From the NCBI RefSeq assembly GCF_004153455.1, contig NZ_SDQE01000006.1, forward strand, positions 1 to 64,000: a stretch of 64,000 nucleotides of DNA. Reading direction: 5' to 3'. Under the pieces are notes generated by a model. It was not told where the DNA came from. It saw only the letters and a program-made list of their open reading frames with translations, and ran no database searches. Shown piece by piece: positions 55,045-64,000 of the stretch; positions within the stretch are counted from its first letter, which is position 1, and each line of letters opens with the position of its first letter. The position numbers were made by a program, and so were the translations under genes. Source of the stretch: Allopusillimonas ginsengisoli. Lineage in GTDB: Bacteria > Pseudomonadota > Gammaproteobacteria > Burkholderiales > Burkholderiaceae_B.

Positions 55045-55832
55045 TGAACGATATACTTGCCAAAATTCTCGAAACAAAAAAGGCCGAAGTCTCTACGGCC
55101 CGGCAAATGCGCAGCGAATCCGACGTCCTGCGCGAAGCCAAAAGCCGCAAAGACCTGCGCGGGTTCGCGCGCGCCATCGAAGAAAAAATTGCCCAGGGCA
55201 AACCTGGCGTCATTGCCGAAATCAAGAAGGCCTCTCCCTCCAAGGGCGTGATTCGCGAAAACTTCAATCCCGTGGAGATTGCCTCCACGTATGCCGCGCA
55301 CGGCGCTGCCTGTCTGTCGGTCCTGACCGACGTACAGTTTTTTCAGGGATCCTACGACTACCTGCGCCAGGCGCGCGCGGCCTGCGCGCTGCCCGTCCTG
55401 CGCAAGGATTTCATGATCGATCCCTATCAGATTGCGCATGCGCGTGCGTTGGGAGCGGACTGCATTTTGCTCATTGTGGCAGCCCTTTCTCTTTCGCAGC
55501 TCAAGGAATTCGAAAGCGTTGCAAGCGAACTGGGCATGGACGTGCTAATCGAAGTTCACGACCGCGCGGAACTGGACATCGCGCTGCAGCTGAACTCCTC
55601 ATTGCTCGGCATCAACAATCGCAATCTGCGCACATTCGATACATCGCTGCAGAACACCATAGACCTGCTGCCGGCCATACCGGAGGGCAAGCGGGTCATC
55701 ACCGAGAGTGGCATACTGGCTCCAGAAGACGTCCAAAGAATGCGCGAACATGGCGTCGACGCGTTTCTGATCGGCGAAGCGTTCATGCGCGCGCCGGATC
55801 CAGGCGTTGCGCTGCAGGCAATGTTTGCCTGA
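55044..55832 (+). CDS. trpC: Indole-3-glycerol phosphate synthase
   Basis: This 262-residue TIM-barrel enzyme has the catalytic motifs [47 protein letters not shown] and a terminal [13 protein letters not shown]. It closes the indole ring in tryptophan synthesis. It is the mono-functional form (no TrpF fusion), as usual in beta-proteobacteria. Last gene of the trpGDC run. Confidence 0.96.
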   Translation: MNDILAKILETKKAEVSTARQMRSESDVLREAKSRKDLRGFARAIEEKIAQGKPGVIAEIKKASPSKGVIRENFNPVEIASTYAAHGAACLSVLTDVQFFQGSYDYLRQARAACALPVLRKDFMIDPYQIAHARALGADCILLIVAALSLSQLKEFESVASELGMDVLIEVHDRAELDIALQLNSSLLGINNRNLRTFDTSLQNTIDLLPAIPEGKRVITESGILAPEDVQRMREHGVDAFLIGEAFMRAPDPGVALQAMFA

Positions 55833-55954
55833 TTTGCCAGCCCCAGCCGATGGTCAGGCACCGACATCGGCTGCGGCAAGTGGTTTTGGTATTCCGGCAA
55901 GGCCGATTCGGCCGCGCCGATTCATTCAGGTCATTTTGCAACAGGAGGCCCGCT

Positions 55955-56440
55955 ATGAACACAACCGCCATTTCCACGCCAGACACCAGCTGTCCCTTAT
56001 GCCAGGACAAGAACGAACACGTTCTGTGGCGTAATGACCGTTTACGAGTCATCCTGATCGATGGCACTGACTTCCCTGGCTATACGCGTGTCATCTGGAA
56101 CAAGCATGTCGCCGAGATGACCCAGCTTTCCGCCCCAGCCCGCAGCGAAGTCATGGGGATCGTGTGGCGCGTGGAGCAATCCCAGCGCGACGCAATGCGC
56201 CCCGACAAGATCAATCTGGCGCAGTTGGGCAATCAGGTTGCGCATCTGCACTGGCATATCATCCCGCGCTGGCGCGACGACACGCATTTTCCCGAATCAA
56301 TCTGGGCGAGTGCCGCGACGCGTTCCGATGCGCAGCGGCGCGCATGGGATGCCCGCCAAGGCGAGATCATTGACGCGCTGCCGGCCTACTGTGCCCTCCT
56401 GAAAGAAAGCCTGGATAGCATGCTGACTCCAGCCCGCTGA
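55955..56440 (+). CDS. HIT-family nucleotide hydrolase/transferase
   Basis: This 161-residue HIT protein, with start at 55955 behind ACAGGAGG, shows an N-terminal CPLC (C13, C16), a DGTDFPGYTRVIWNKHVAEM segment and the histidine triad H97-L-H-W-H101 in HLHWHIIPRW. HIT proteins split dinucleotides such as Ap4A or nucleotide conjugates. It begins 122 bp after trpC on the same strand and may be read from that transcript. Confidence 0.9.
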   Translation: MNTTAISTPDTSCPLCQDKNEHVLWRNDRLRVILIDGTDFPGYTRVIWNKHVAEMTQLSAPARSEVMGIVWRVEQSQRDAMRPDKINLAQLGNQVAHLHWHIIPRWRDDTHFPESIWASAATRSDAQRRAWDARQGEIIDALPAYCALLKESLDSMLTPAR

Positions 56441-56799
56441 GAGCGGCCAGCCGAGTGGGCCGATCGTTCCGGCACGTCGCGGCCATGCCGGTTATGTAGC
56501 CTTGTAACAACATTGGGGTTTTCCCTGAACGGGAATGCCGCTATAATCGCTCCACTGCAATATTCACGCGTCGGCATTTTCATACAGCGCATAGCTGTGT
56601 CATAGCAGTTGACTGAACCCTCAGCACCCATGCCGTGCGCCATCGCTCCCTGACCTCCTGGCCTTGCGCCGCGTAACCAAGACAATACGCGCTCCTAAGG
56701 GTTGATTCGGTCGGCACGATGCTCCAATCAACCAGCGTAACGGGCTCTCCCCTTCTGCCCCCGCTATACGCATGCCGCTGTGCGCGGCCAAGGATACTC
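56441..56799 (+). promoter_or_regulatory. rhlE promoter and long leader
   Basis: A perfect TATAAT lies at 56542-56547; the -35 region (TTTTCC or TTCCCT) is poor. Transcription from there would give a leader of about 250 nt before rhlE. In it AACCCT and AGGGTT, extended by GACTG/CGGTC with a short bulge, can pair across some 100 nt, so a structured regulatory leader or small RNA is possible. No protein-coding frame is convincing here. Confidence 0.4.
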
Positions 56800-58458
56800 A
56801 TGTCTTTTGAAACACTGGGCCTAGTGCCTAACCTGCTGTCCTCCATCCAAAAAACCGGTTTTACCGAGCCGACCGCCGTCCAGGCAGCCGCCATTCCGAA
56901 GGCGTTGGCCGGACACGATCTCATGGTCTCGTCGCAGACTGGCAGCGGCAAAACCGCAGCCTTCATGCTGCCCGCGCTGAACCGTATTTCGCAAATGCCG
57001 CCCAACAAGGGCTCCGGCGTGCAAGTGCTGGTGCTGACGCCAACCCGCGAGCTGGCCATGCAGGTCGCCGAAGCCACCAAACAGTATGGCGCCCATATCA
57101 AGGACTTGCGCATTGCCGTCGTTGTCGGCGGGATGCCTTACGGCGCGCAGCTCAAGGCACTTTCACGTCGCGTAGACGTACTGGTTGCCACACCCGGCCG
57201 CCTGATCGATCACCTGCAAGCCAAGCGCGTCAACCTGTCCACCGTCCACACACTGGTGCTGGACGAAGCCGACCGCATGCTGGACATGGGCTTTATCGAA
57301 GATATCGAAAACATTGTCGGCCGCACGCCAGCCGACCGCCAGACGCTGCTGTTTTCCGCGACGCTGGATGGCAGCATTGCCCGCCTGGCTGGCAAGATGA
57401 TGCGCGATCCGCTGCAGATCGAGATTTCAGGCCAGAAGCAAAAACACACCAATATCACCCAGAGCCTGCTGTACGCCGACGACAACAGCCACAAGATGCG
57501 CCTGCTGGATCACCTGCTGCGCGACACAAACCTTGATCAGGCGATTGTGTTTACATCGACCAAGCGCGGCGCGGATGATCTTGCCATACGCCTGAGCGAT
57601 CAGGGCTTTGCCGCGGCGGCGCTGCATGGCGACATGAACCAGCGTCAGCGTACGCGTACGCTGGGCCTGCTGCAAAAAGGCAAGCTTCGCATCCTGGTCG
57701 CTACCGATGTTGCCGCGCGCGGCATCGACGTCCAGGGCATCAGCCACGCCGTCAATTACGATCTGCCCATGCAGGCTGAAGACTATGTTCACCGCATCGG
57801 CCGTACCGGCCGTGCCGGCCGCAGCGGCCTGGCCTATACGCTTGCCATGCACGCGGAACGCCACAAGGTGCGTCGCATCGAACATTTCATCGGCCAGGCA
57901 ATTCCCGCGGAAGTCATCGAGGGCCTGGAGCCCAAGAAGACGGTGCGCCCCACCTATACCGACCGCAAGGGCAGCGGCAAAAGCTTCGGCTCGCGCGGCG
58001 GTTATGCGGGCAAACCCAATGGCGATCGCCGCTTTGGCGACAAGCCGGCCTTTGCGGGCAAGCGCTCGGACGACAGGCCTGCCTATGCTGGCAAGTCGCG
58101 TTTCGAGGACAAGCCCGCGTATGCTGGCAAACGTTCCGACGACAGGCCCGCTTATGCTGGCAAGCCTCGCTTCGAAGGCAAGCCTGGCTACGAAGGCCGC
58201 CCAGCGCGCGACAATGCCGGCGCTGCCCGTAAAGAGTTCGGTGGTGAAGGCCGCGATGGCTACAAGGGCCGCAGCGATCGCCCTGCTTTTGGTGATCGCC
58301 CTGCCTTCGGCGACCGTCCGGCTCGTCCGGCCAAGCCGTCTTTTTCCAAAGGCGCAGGCAAGCCCGCCAGCCGCCCTGCCGCACGCCCTGGCTTTGGCAA
58401 CAAGCCTACGTCTACCCGCGGCAAAAGCGCGGCACGCCGTAGCGATTTCGCCAGATAA
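56800..58458 (+). CDS. rhlE: DEAD-box RNA helicase with a repeat-rich basic tail (RhlE-like)
   Basis: This 552-residue helicase starts at the ATG at 56800, where conserved sequence begins (SFETLGL). Motifs in order: Q-motif TEPTAVQ, SQTGSGKTAAF (Walker A), PTRELAMQ, VLDEADRML (DEAD), LFSATL (SAT), and HRIGRTGRAGR. From about residue 390 the tail is a low-complexity basic region with near-repeats of the type (K/R)-P-A-Y-A-G-K-x-R/F separated by short DD or ED spacers, then a Gly/Arg/Ala end. Such tails bind RNA non-specifically. Role: RNA unwinding in ribosome assembly or decay. Confidence 0.93.
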   Translation: MSFETLGLVPNLLSSIQKTGFTEPTAVQAAAIPKALAGHDLMVSSQTGSGKTAAFMLPALNRISQMPPNKGSGVQVLVLTPTRELAMQVAEATKQYGAHIKDLRIAVVVGGMPYGAQLKALSRRVDVLVATPGRLIDHLQAKRVNLSTVHTLVLDEADRMLDMGFIEDIENIVGRTPADRQTLLFSATLDGSIARLAGKMMRDPLQIEISGQKQKHTNITQSLLYADDNSHKMRLLDHLLRDTNLDQAIVFTSTKRGADDLAIRLSDQGFAAAALHGDMNQRQRTRTLGLLQKGKLRILVATDVAARGIDVQGISHAVNYDLPMQAEDYVHRIGRTGRAGRSGLAYTLAMHAERHKVRRIEHFIGQAIPAEVIEGLEPKKTVRPTYTDRKGSGKSFGSRGGYAGKPNGDRRFGDKPAFAGKRSDDRPAYAGKSRFEDKPAYAGKRSDDRPAYAGKPRFEGKPGYEGRPARDNAGAARKEFGGEGRDGYKGRSDRPAFGDRPAFGDRPARPAKPSFSKGAGKPASRPAARPGFGNKPTSTRGKSAARRSDFAR

Positions 58459-58520
58459 GCAGCCCGCCTGACGCCCCCTTCGGGCGCAACGGCGGCAAAG
58501 CGCAGGCTTACCCTGCGCTT

Positions 58521-58570
58521 GAAACAGCCCCGACACGCTGGACGTTCCTCCAGGTTGTCGGGGCTGTTTC
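58521..58570. terminator. Long perfect hairpin after rhlE
   Basis: GAAACAGCCCCGACA (58521-58535) and TGTCGGGGCTGTTTC (58556-58570) are perfect 15-bp arms with a 20-nt loop, which holds a further CTGGA/TCCAG pair. The T-run beyond it is short (TTTC). It probably ends the rhlE transcript 62 bp after the stop. Confidence 0.6.
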
Positions 58571-58645
58571 ACGTCTGGCGGCGTGCAGCCACTACAATAA
58601 GGATGCTGCCCACCTATCCGGGTTGCCCGCCCCTGTCCATAAATC

Positions 58646-58816
58646 ATGAAACAGCTCGCTCGCAAACCCCTCCTGCTTTCGTTTCTCCTGTCGCTGCCGC
58701 TCTGGATCGTCTTCAACAACTATGTCGTTGCGTTGATCTGCGCTTTGCTGGTGGGGTTTTTCGTATCCATGTGCTGTTCCCTCTGGGTACTGCACAACAA
58801 AGACAAGCAGAAATGA
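58646..58816 (+). CDS. Small two-helix membrane protein coupled to the methyltransferase gene
   Basis: This 56-residue protein has two hydrophobic helices (LLLSFLLSLPLWIVF and VALICALLVGFFVSMCCSLWVL) with a basic N-terminus (RK) and tail (HNKDKQK). Its TGA overlaps the downstream ATG (ATGA, 58813-58816), so the two genes are probably translated together. No known family is recognised. The hydrophobic pattern and coupling support a real gene. Confidence 0.6.
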   Translation: MKQLARKPLLLSFLLSLPLWIVFNNYVVALICALLVGFFVSMCCSLWVLHNKDKQK

Positions 58817-60045
58817 CGCCTTCCATCACCTTGCCGGCCGGGCTCCCGCAGCCCGATCCCGACGCCTTCGCCCACTCGGACCACGTTGCCGCTTATCTGG
58901 CGGAACGTATCAACGAATCTGACGCGGGCTTCTTGCCCTTTGACCAATGGATGCAGCTTGCGCTGTACGCGCCTGGCCTGGGTTACTATGCGGCCGGCAG
59001 CGTCAAATTCGGCGGTGGCCTGCCAAGCGGAGACTTCACCACCGCGCCCGAGCTCAGCCCGGTGTTCGGACAGACGCTGGCACGTCAGGTTGCCCAGGTA
59101 CTGCGGGCCACGAAAACGAATCGCGTGCTCGAATTCGGCGCGGGGTCCGGCGCACTGGCAGCGGCGATCATTCCGGCCCTGCGCGATCTGGGCATTGAAC
59201 CCGAATACAGCATTCTCGACGTCTCGGCAGACCTTCAGGCGAGACAGCGGCAGCGGCTGGCGAGCCTGCAGGCCAATATCGCCTGGCGGGATACCTTGCC
59301 GGATGCCTTCTCGGGTTGCGTGATCGCCAACGAAGTGCTGGACGCGATGCCCGCAAGCCTGTTCCGCTGGAATGACACTGGGCATCTTGAGGAGGCGGGT
59401 GTGCGCCTGGCGCAGCAAACACACGCCGAAACGCCAGCCGCCCGCCACCTGGACGCCGGCAGCATCACCTCGCCGCCCCGCTTTGCGTTGGCTTGGCGAC
59501 CCGCACCCGACTGGCTGCAAGCCGCCGTATCCAGCCGTATGCCTCCCCTGCCCGGCTACCAGTCCGAGATCAATCTGCAGGCCGAAGCGTGGGTGATGCA
59601 AATGGGAACCTGGCTGGCGCGCGGCGCCGCCCTGCTCATCGATTATGGCTTCCCGCAACGCGAGTACTATCATCCCCAGAGGGCGGAAGGCACGCTCATG
59701 TGCCACTTTCGGCATCATACGCACGCACAGCCCTTGCTGTATCCTGGGCTGCAGGACATCACCGCGCATGTGGACTTCACCGCCATGGCCGATGCCGCGC
59801 TGGAAGGCGGCCTGGAGGTGCTGGGCTACACATCCCAGGCCAGGTTCCTGATGAATGCGGGGCTGCCAGATCTGTTGATGCGCGCCAGCCCCGACGCCGT
59901 CAATCGCGCGGGCACCATGGCGGCCGTGCAGAAATTGACGTCCGAAGCAGAGATGGGTGAACTCTTCAAGGTATTGGCCATCGGCCGGAACCTTGATGAG
60001 CCACTGGTGGGTTTCACGCGCGGTGACCGCCGCGATCGTCTATAA
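58813..60045 (+). CDS. SAM-dependent methyltransferase of the MidA/NDUFAF7 (DUF185) family
   Basis: This 410-residue protein starts at the ATG overlapping the small membrane protein stop. Family features are FDQWMQLALYAPGLGYYAAG, DFTTAPELSPVFGQTLARQV, the SAM motif VLEFGAGSGALA, a later VIANEVLDAMP and LLIDYGFPQREYYHPQRAEGTLMCHFRHH. Human and slime-mould relatives methylate an arginine of complex I subunit NDUFS2; the bacterial role is unknown but may be similar. I see no truncation. Confidence 0.9.
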   Translation: MTPSITLPAGLPQPDPDAFAHSDHVAAYLAERINESDAGFLPFDQWMQLALYAPGLGYYAAGSVKFGGGLPSGDFTTAPELSPVFGQTLARQVAQVLRATKTNRVLEFGAGSGALAAAIIPALRDLGIEPEYSILDVSADLQARQRQRLASLQANIAWRDTLPDAFSGCVIANEVLDAMPASLFRWNDTGHLEEAGVRLAQQTHAETPAARHLDAGSITSPPRFALAWRPAPDWLQAAVSSRMPPLPGYQSEINLQAEAWVMQMGTWLARGAALLIDYGFPQREYYHPQRAEGTLMCHFRHHTHAQPLLYPGLQDITAHVDFTAMADAALEGGLEVLGYTSQARFLMNAGLPDLLMRASPDAVNRAGTMAAVQKLTSEAEMGELFKVLAIGRNLDEPLVGFTRGDRRDRL

Positions 60046-60091
60046 GAAACGCTGACTGTCTTTTCAACATGTACCGGATCATACGCACTTC

Positions 60092-60850
60092 ATGACAACA
60101 GATCGGATCGCACGCGCGGCACACTATCTGCTGGACGCCCGCGCACAGAGAACACTTATTACCGCACTTCCACAGGATTGCAGGCCACTCGACGTGGCGC
60201 AGGCCTATGCCATACAGGATGCGGTCGCTGCGGGCCTGGGGCCCATCGGGGGATGGAAAGTCGGCGCGGCAGCGCCGGATGGCGAGCCCAATTGCGCGCC
60301 CTTGCCCGCCTCCGGCATCATACGGTCTCCCGCCCGGCTGCTGTCGACCAACCATCCGCTGCGCGGTATCGAAGCCGAGATCGCCTACCGCTTCAAACAG
60401 GATCTCCCTCCCAAGCCACACCCCTATACGTTGGCTGAAGTCTTGGCAGCCATTGCCTCTGTTCACCCTGTCATCGAGGTAGTTGAGTCGCGCTTTACCG
60501 ATCGCACTCAGGTCGATTATCCCTCTGCATTGGCCGACGCCCTGGGCCACGGCGTGCTCATCTACGGTGAAGGGCGCGAACAGGGATTCAATATCAATCA
60601 GCTCGAACAGCCTGCCCAGCTCATGTTCGATGACGACATGGTTGTGGATACCCGGGGCGCGAATCCTGCCGGCGATGTATTGCGCTTACTGGTGTGGCTG
60701 GCCAATCATGTTGCCGGCCGACACGGCGGAATACGCGCTGGCCAGATCGTCACCACCGGATCATGCAGCGGCATCGCGTTCGCCGAAGCAGACAGCGATG
60801 TGAGCGCCCATCTTCAAGGCCTGGGCTGGGTGCGCGTCGCGTTCTGCTAA
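60092..60850 (+). CDS. 2-keto-4-pentenoate hydratase family protein (MhpD-like)
   Basis: This 252-residue protein belongs to the hydratase/decarboxylase branch of the fumarylacetoacetase-like fold. Motifs are GGWKVGAAAPDG, a PLPASGIIRSPARL stretch, GIEAEIAYRF (metal-binding Glu), and the C-terminal GQIVTTGSCSGIAFAEADS. Such enzymes hydrate 2-hydroxypenta-2,4-dienoate or decarboxylate 4-oxalocrotonate during meta-cleavage of aromatics. No other meta-cleavage gene lies nearby, so it may act alone or serve a pathway encoded elsewhere. Confidence 0.85.
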   Translation: MTTDRIARAAHYLLDARAQRTLITALPQDCRPLDVAQAYAIQDAVAAGLGPIGGWKVGAAAPDGEPNCAPLPASGIIRSPARLLSTNHPLRGIEAEIAYRFKQDLPPKPHPYTLAEVLAAIASVHPVIEVVESRFTDRTQVDYPSALADALGHGVLIYGEGREQGFNINQLEQPAQLMFDDDMVVDTRGANPAGDVLRLLVWLANHVAGRHGGIRAGQIVTTGSCSGIAFAEADSDVSAHLQGLGWVRVAFC

Positions 60851-60852
60851 GC

Positions 60853-61980
60853 TCAGGCGGTTGACTGCGGCAAGGCGGACAATGCCTTGAGCCGTGCTTC
60901 ACGCAAGGCCGCTCGGATTTGCTCAGGCTGGCCTGGCAACGCCTTGGCTATCGCCCCGGCATCAATGCCGCGTATCGCAGCGACACGGGCCTGCCATCCC
61001 GCCAGGTCGATATCCGCCACGCAGTCAGCGGCCCGCAACAAATCCAGGTAACGCTCGGGCTTGCGCAAGGCGTCACAGCGCTCCATCAGATCCAGCCATT
61101 GGGATGGAGACGCATGATCCGCTCCCTCCAGCACCAGGGGAAGCAGCCGTGCATAATCAATGCACTCGCTAGGCGCTCGTACATGGCGGCCTATCTGCGC
61201 GGGCGCATCAGACAGCCTGCAGGCCAGCGCAAAACGCATGGGCAGCGCCAGGCCTGCCTCATGGGCGCGCACCAGCTCCGCCGACAAAATCGCGCTGTCA
61301 AAATCCAGCCCCGGCAGTATGCGCTCGAGCGCGCCCGCCTCGTGCAGCACATCAAACATGCGGCCAGGATGGGCGGTCATCAGCCCCTTGGCCAGTTCTT
61401 TCCAGACCCGTTCCGGCACCAAGGCATCGACCTCTCCATCGGAAACAAGCTGGCGCGCCAGTTGCATGGTTTCGGGCGCCACCGAAAAATCATGGAAACG
61501 CGCAGCGAACCGCGCCAGCCTCAGCAAGCGAACGGGGTCTTCGACAAATGCCTGCCCCACATGCCGCAACACCTTGGCACGGATGTCGGCCTGGCCATCG
61601 AGCGGATCGACCAACTGACCATCCACACGCCGAGCAATGGCGTTGATGGTGAGATCGCGGCGGCATAAATCTTCTTCCAGTGTGACGTCTGTGCCCGTAT
61701 AGAACGTAAAGCCCTTGTAGCCCCGCCCGGACTTGCGCTCGGTGCGGGCCAATGCGTATTCTTCTTTGGTTTGAGGATGCAGAAATACCGGAAAATCGCC
61801 CCCTACGGGGATATATCCGCGGCGCGACATCTCTTGCGGCGTTGCACCGACCACCACCCAGTCGCGGTCGCCTGCCGGCAGGCCCAGCAATTCGTCGCGC
61901 ACCGCTCCCCCAACGATATACACCTGCAGGCCGGAAAGCGCGTCGGTGTCGTCAGCGTCCATGGCAGCAGCCACCATCAC
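60853..61980 (-). CDS. cca: CCA tRNA nucleotidyltransferase
   Basis: This 375-residue enzyme shows [25 protein letters not shown] with the catalytic Asp pair in [15 protein letters not shown], and the neck region with [12 protein letters not shown]. It adds or repairs the 3' CCA of tRNAs. The protein is shorter than E. coli Cca (about 412 residues), with a reduced C-terminal part lacking a clear HD phosphohydrolase motif. Its start overlaps the slt stop by 4 bp. Confidence 0.93.
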   Translation of the reverse strand: MMVAAAMDADDTDALSGLQVYIVGGAVRDELLGLPAGDRDWVVVGATPQEMSRRGYIPVGGDFPVFLHPQTKEEYALARTERKSGRGYKGFTFYTGTDVTLEEDLCRRDLTINAIARRVDGQLVDPLDGQADIRAKVLRHVGQAFVEDPVRLLRLARFAARFHDFSVAPETMQLARQLVSDGEVDALVPERVWKELAKGLMTAHPGRMFDVLHEAGALERILPGLDFDSAILSAELVRAHEAGLALPMRFALACRLSDAPAQIGRHVRAPSECIDYARLLPLVLEGADHASPSQWLDLMERCDALRKPERYLDLLRAADCVADIDLAGWQARVAAIRGIDAGAIAKALPGQPEQIRAALREARLKALSALPQSTA

Positions 61981-64000
61981 GGCAAATCCACGGTCCGGCT
62001 AGGCTGCGGCGACACAGTGCCCAGACGCTTCTTGAGCGACTGGGGCTGGCCGGTGAACAGCATCGCGTAATAGGTGGCATTGGACATCACGTTCTTGACG
62101 TAAAGACGCGTTTCGGTGAACGGTATCGTTTCCGCAAAAATCGCCCCTTCGACAGGCGCGCCGAGCTTGGAGCGCCAGAGCACGGGACGACGCGGTCCTG
62201 CGTTATAGCCAGCCGTGGCGAGCACCTCGGAACCGTTCAGATCATTCAGCACCATGTTCAGGTAGTTGGTGCCCAGAATGGTGTTGGTCTCGAACTCGTT
62301 CACCGACGACGGCGTGAAGTTCACCATGCCGATTTTCTTGGCCACCCATCGCGCCGTGGCGGGCATCAGTTGCATCAGCCCTGAAGCGCCAACATGCGAC
62401 CGGGCATCCATGATGAAGCGCGATTCTTGCCGGATCAGGCCATATACCCACGCGGGGTCGAGGTTGATCATGCGCGCCTTTTCGGTAACCCGCCCCTCAA
62501 ACGGCGCAATAAAGCGCTGTGAAAAATCGATTTCGTTGTGCGTCAGCAGTGAGGTATTCACCACGCGGTCATAGATATGCTCCTGGCGCGCGAGTTCCGC
62601 CGCAGCGCGCAGTTGCCTGTCGGTCATGCCGCGGATGGCGTAGCTCCATTCCGGCACGGCCTCCGGGCGCCAACCTAGCTCGAACAGCGTAATGGCACGG
62701 TGCAGTCCTGGATTGCTGCGCGCTTCGCGCAGCTCGGCGGCTGTAACAGGCGCCGGCGCCGGCGGCAGCGACAGCGTATGGCCGAGCTCCTCGCTGGCCA
62801 ATTGACCGTAAAAATCGAGCTCTGTCGAAATCGCCTGATACTTGCGCACCGCGGCTTCGTGCTGCCCCTGCGCAGCCAGCGCACGCCCGGACCAATACAT
62901 CCAAACCGGTTCGGATGCCTGCCGGTCTGTCATGCGCTCGATCGCCTTTTCAACCTGTTTCCAGTCGATGGCCGGCTGGCGCAGTTCCGCGCGAACTTGC
63001 CAGGCATGGTTATAGTCCGTCATGGGCGCGGTGCCCGAGCGCCGATACCACTTGGCGGCATCCAATTCGACATTCAGCGCGGCAACCAAGCCGAACTGGC
63101 TCCAAACCCACTGGATATTGTCCTTGGGGATGGCTGTGGCCCAGTTGTTTTCGACGTAGGCTGCATTGGGCAGACGGTTGTCGCCATAGGCCAATCGGGA
63201 CAGCGCTATCGTTACCAGCTCTATCTGGGCGCGATCCCGTGGCGGTTTGCGGCCAGACAGCCATTTCTTGGGATTTTTCATGATCGCCGCGTAGTCAGTC
63301 ATTTCTGCCGGCGTAAACATGAGGGCGGCCATGCGGCGGGCGTTACCTGCCTTGTTGGTTTCAAGAATGGCGCGCAACGCAGGTTCGAGCTGCTTCCATC
63401 CAACGACCTGACTGCTTTTCATCTGGCCAAGCATGGCCCAACATGCATTATTGGGCACAAAACTATCCATGACCTGCTGGGCATTCACCCGCTGGCCTGT
63501 CATATGCTGCGCATGCAATAAGGCGCACTGCTCCGACGCATCCACATTGACCAGCGGCGCCAGGCTCGCCGCCAGGGCGTAGTTGCCAGCACGTGTCGCC
63601 GCAACGATCCAGTCTCCCTTGAGCCGGTCAGCCAGATAGGTGCCAGCATGGCGCTGAATGAAATCACGTATTTGTACTTCCGGCACAGGCAAAGCGGGAT
63701 TCGTCAGGGTGCGATATAGCGACCAGTATTCGGCATAGGCGCCAATCACGGGATCCGACTTGGCAACCGGCACCAGGGACTGCAGCAGATCCCATTGTTT
63801 TTTTTGCCTGGCGGCGCGCGCATCGATGACGGCCTGGCGAGCTTCGGGCGGCGTGATCAGCGTAATGGTGTTGGCATCCTTGCCAACCTGGTCACGCAAG
63901 GCCGGCACCGCCTCTAGCGAAGCTACCTGAACGGCGTCCGGCGTATCCAGGGTTGCGGGCACCTGCCGCCCGTTTGTGGCCGCCTGTGCATCAGAACGGG
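61977..64000 (-). CDS. slt: Soluble lytic murein transglycosylase, 5' end beyond the window
   Basis: At least 661 residues are present, and the frame stays open through the window edge, so the signal peptide and N-terminus lie beyond 64000. The N-terminal part is the helical superhelix of Slt70. The C-terminal catalytic domain holds [30 protein letters not shown] with the catalytic Glu in RQESRF, followed by [28 protein letters not shown]. It cleaves peptidoglycan, making 1,6-anhydro ends. The GTG at 63960-63962 is not the likely start because coding continues upstream of it. Confidence 0.92.
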   Translation of the reverse strand, partial: RSDAQAATNGRQVPATLDTPDAVQVASLEAVPALRDQVGKDANTITLITPPEARQAVIDARAARQKKQWDLLQSLVPVAKSDPVIGAYAEYWSLYRTLTNPALPVPEVQIRDFIQRHAGTYLADRLKGDWIVAATRAGNYALAASLAPLVNVDASEQCALLHAQHMTGQRVNAQQVMDSFVPNNACWAMLGQMKSSQVVGWKQLEPALRAILETNKAGNARRMAALMFTPAEMTDYAAIMKNPKKWLSGRKPPRDRAQIELVTIALSRLAYGDNRLPNAAYVENNWATAIPKDNIQWVWSQFGLVAALNVELDAAKWYRRSGTAPMTDYNHAWQVRAELRQPAIDWKQVEKAIERMTDRQASEPVWMYWSGRALAAQGQHEAAVRKYQAISTELDFYGQLASEELGHTLSLPPAPAPVTAAELREARSNPGLHRAITLFELGWRPEAVPEWSYAIRGMTDRQLRAAAELARQEHIYDRVVNTSLLTHNEIDFSQRFIAPFEGRVTEKARMINLDPAWVYGLIRQESRFIMDARSHVGASGLMQLMPATARWVAKKIGMVNFTPSSVNEFETNTILGTNYLNMVLNDLNGSEVLATAGYNAGPRRPVLWRSKLGAPVEGAIFAETIPFTETRLYVKNVMSNATYYAMLFTGQPQSLKKRLGTVSPQPSRTVDLP

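Noticed and set aside
57970-58260. CRISPR-like short repeats
   Set aside because: The repeats are codon-phased PAYAGK units inside the rhlE tail and have no regular spacers.
57427-58719. 430-codon minus-strand open frame opposite rhlE
   Set aside because: It is a shadow of the GC-rich, repetitive rhlE coding sequence and is dominated by Ala, Gly and Arg; rhlE has all helicase motifs.

Overview
The window looks like chromosome from an Alcaligenaceae-type betaproteobacterium (Bordetella, Achromobacter, Pusillimonas or Advenella relatives). The reasons are the housekeeping order dsbC-ubiH-mltA-apaG-rpe-gph-trpE, a tripartite-tricarboxylate (Bug) solute receptor, PepSY/TonB-receptor pairs, and GC-rich codon use. 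No rRNA, tRNA or CRISPR array was found.

Region A (1-13.9 kb) is accessory DNA, by eye less GC-rich than the rest. It opens with a tandem 25-bp repeat like an insertion-sequence end, a beheaded PIN-domain toxin with an intact ribbon-helix-helix antitoxin, and an IS3-type transposase scrap. Next, on the minus strand, comes a catabolic cluster. In transcription order it encodes a TetR regulator, an SDR dehydrogenase, a Paa-type di-iron oxygenase (PaaA, the DUF59 half of PaaD, PaaB, PaaC and a separate zinc-ribbon half of PaaD), a Bug receptor, an ADP-forming acyl-CoA synthetase, a divergent crotonase, an enoyl-CoA hydratase/hydroxyacyl-CoA dehydrogenase fusion and a thiolase. This reads as uptake, CoA activation, oxygenation of a CoA thioester, ring opening and beta-oxidation. 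There is no PaaE reductase, PaaK ligase or PaaZ, so it is not the standard phenylacetate pathway and the substrate is unknown. Two copies of one operator motif, upstream of tetR and of paaA, suggest a single regulon. A broken DUF849 (BKACE) fragment lies beyond tetR.

Region B (13.9-41.7 kb) is mostly envelope and metal handling. It has a redoxin, a META/DUF4377 lipoprotein, three TonB-dependent receptors, two PepSY proteins, a DUF2946 protein, an FbpABC-like ferric ABC transporter divergent from a receptor across a near-perfect Fur box, an RND efflux operon with a divergent TetR gene and a 32-bp palindrome between them, an ABC exporter, a glycine-zipper protein and a GhrA-like reductase.

Region C (41.7-64 kb) is core genome: dsbC, a UbiH-type hydroxylase, mltA, apaG, rpe, gph, trpE with a leader peptide and attenuator, trpGDC, a HIT protein, rhlE, a MidA-type methyltransferase, a hydratase, cca and slt (5' end off the window). 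A minus-strand L-lactate operon (lctP-lldR-lldD) separates trpE from trpGDC, and trpGDC has its own short ORF with two adjacent Trp codons upstream.
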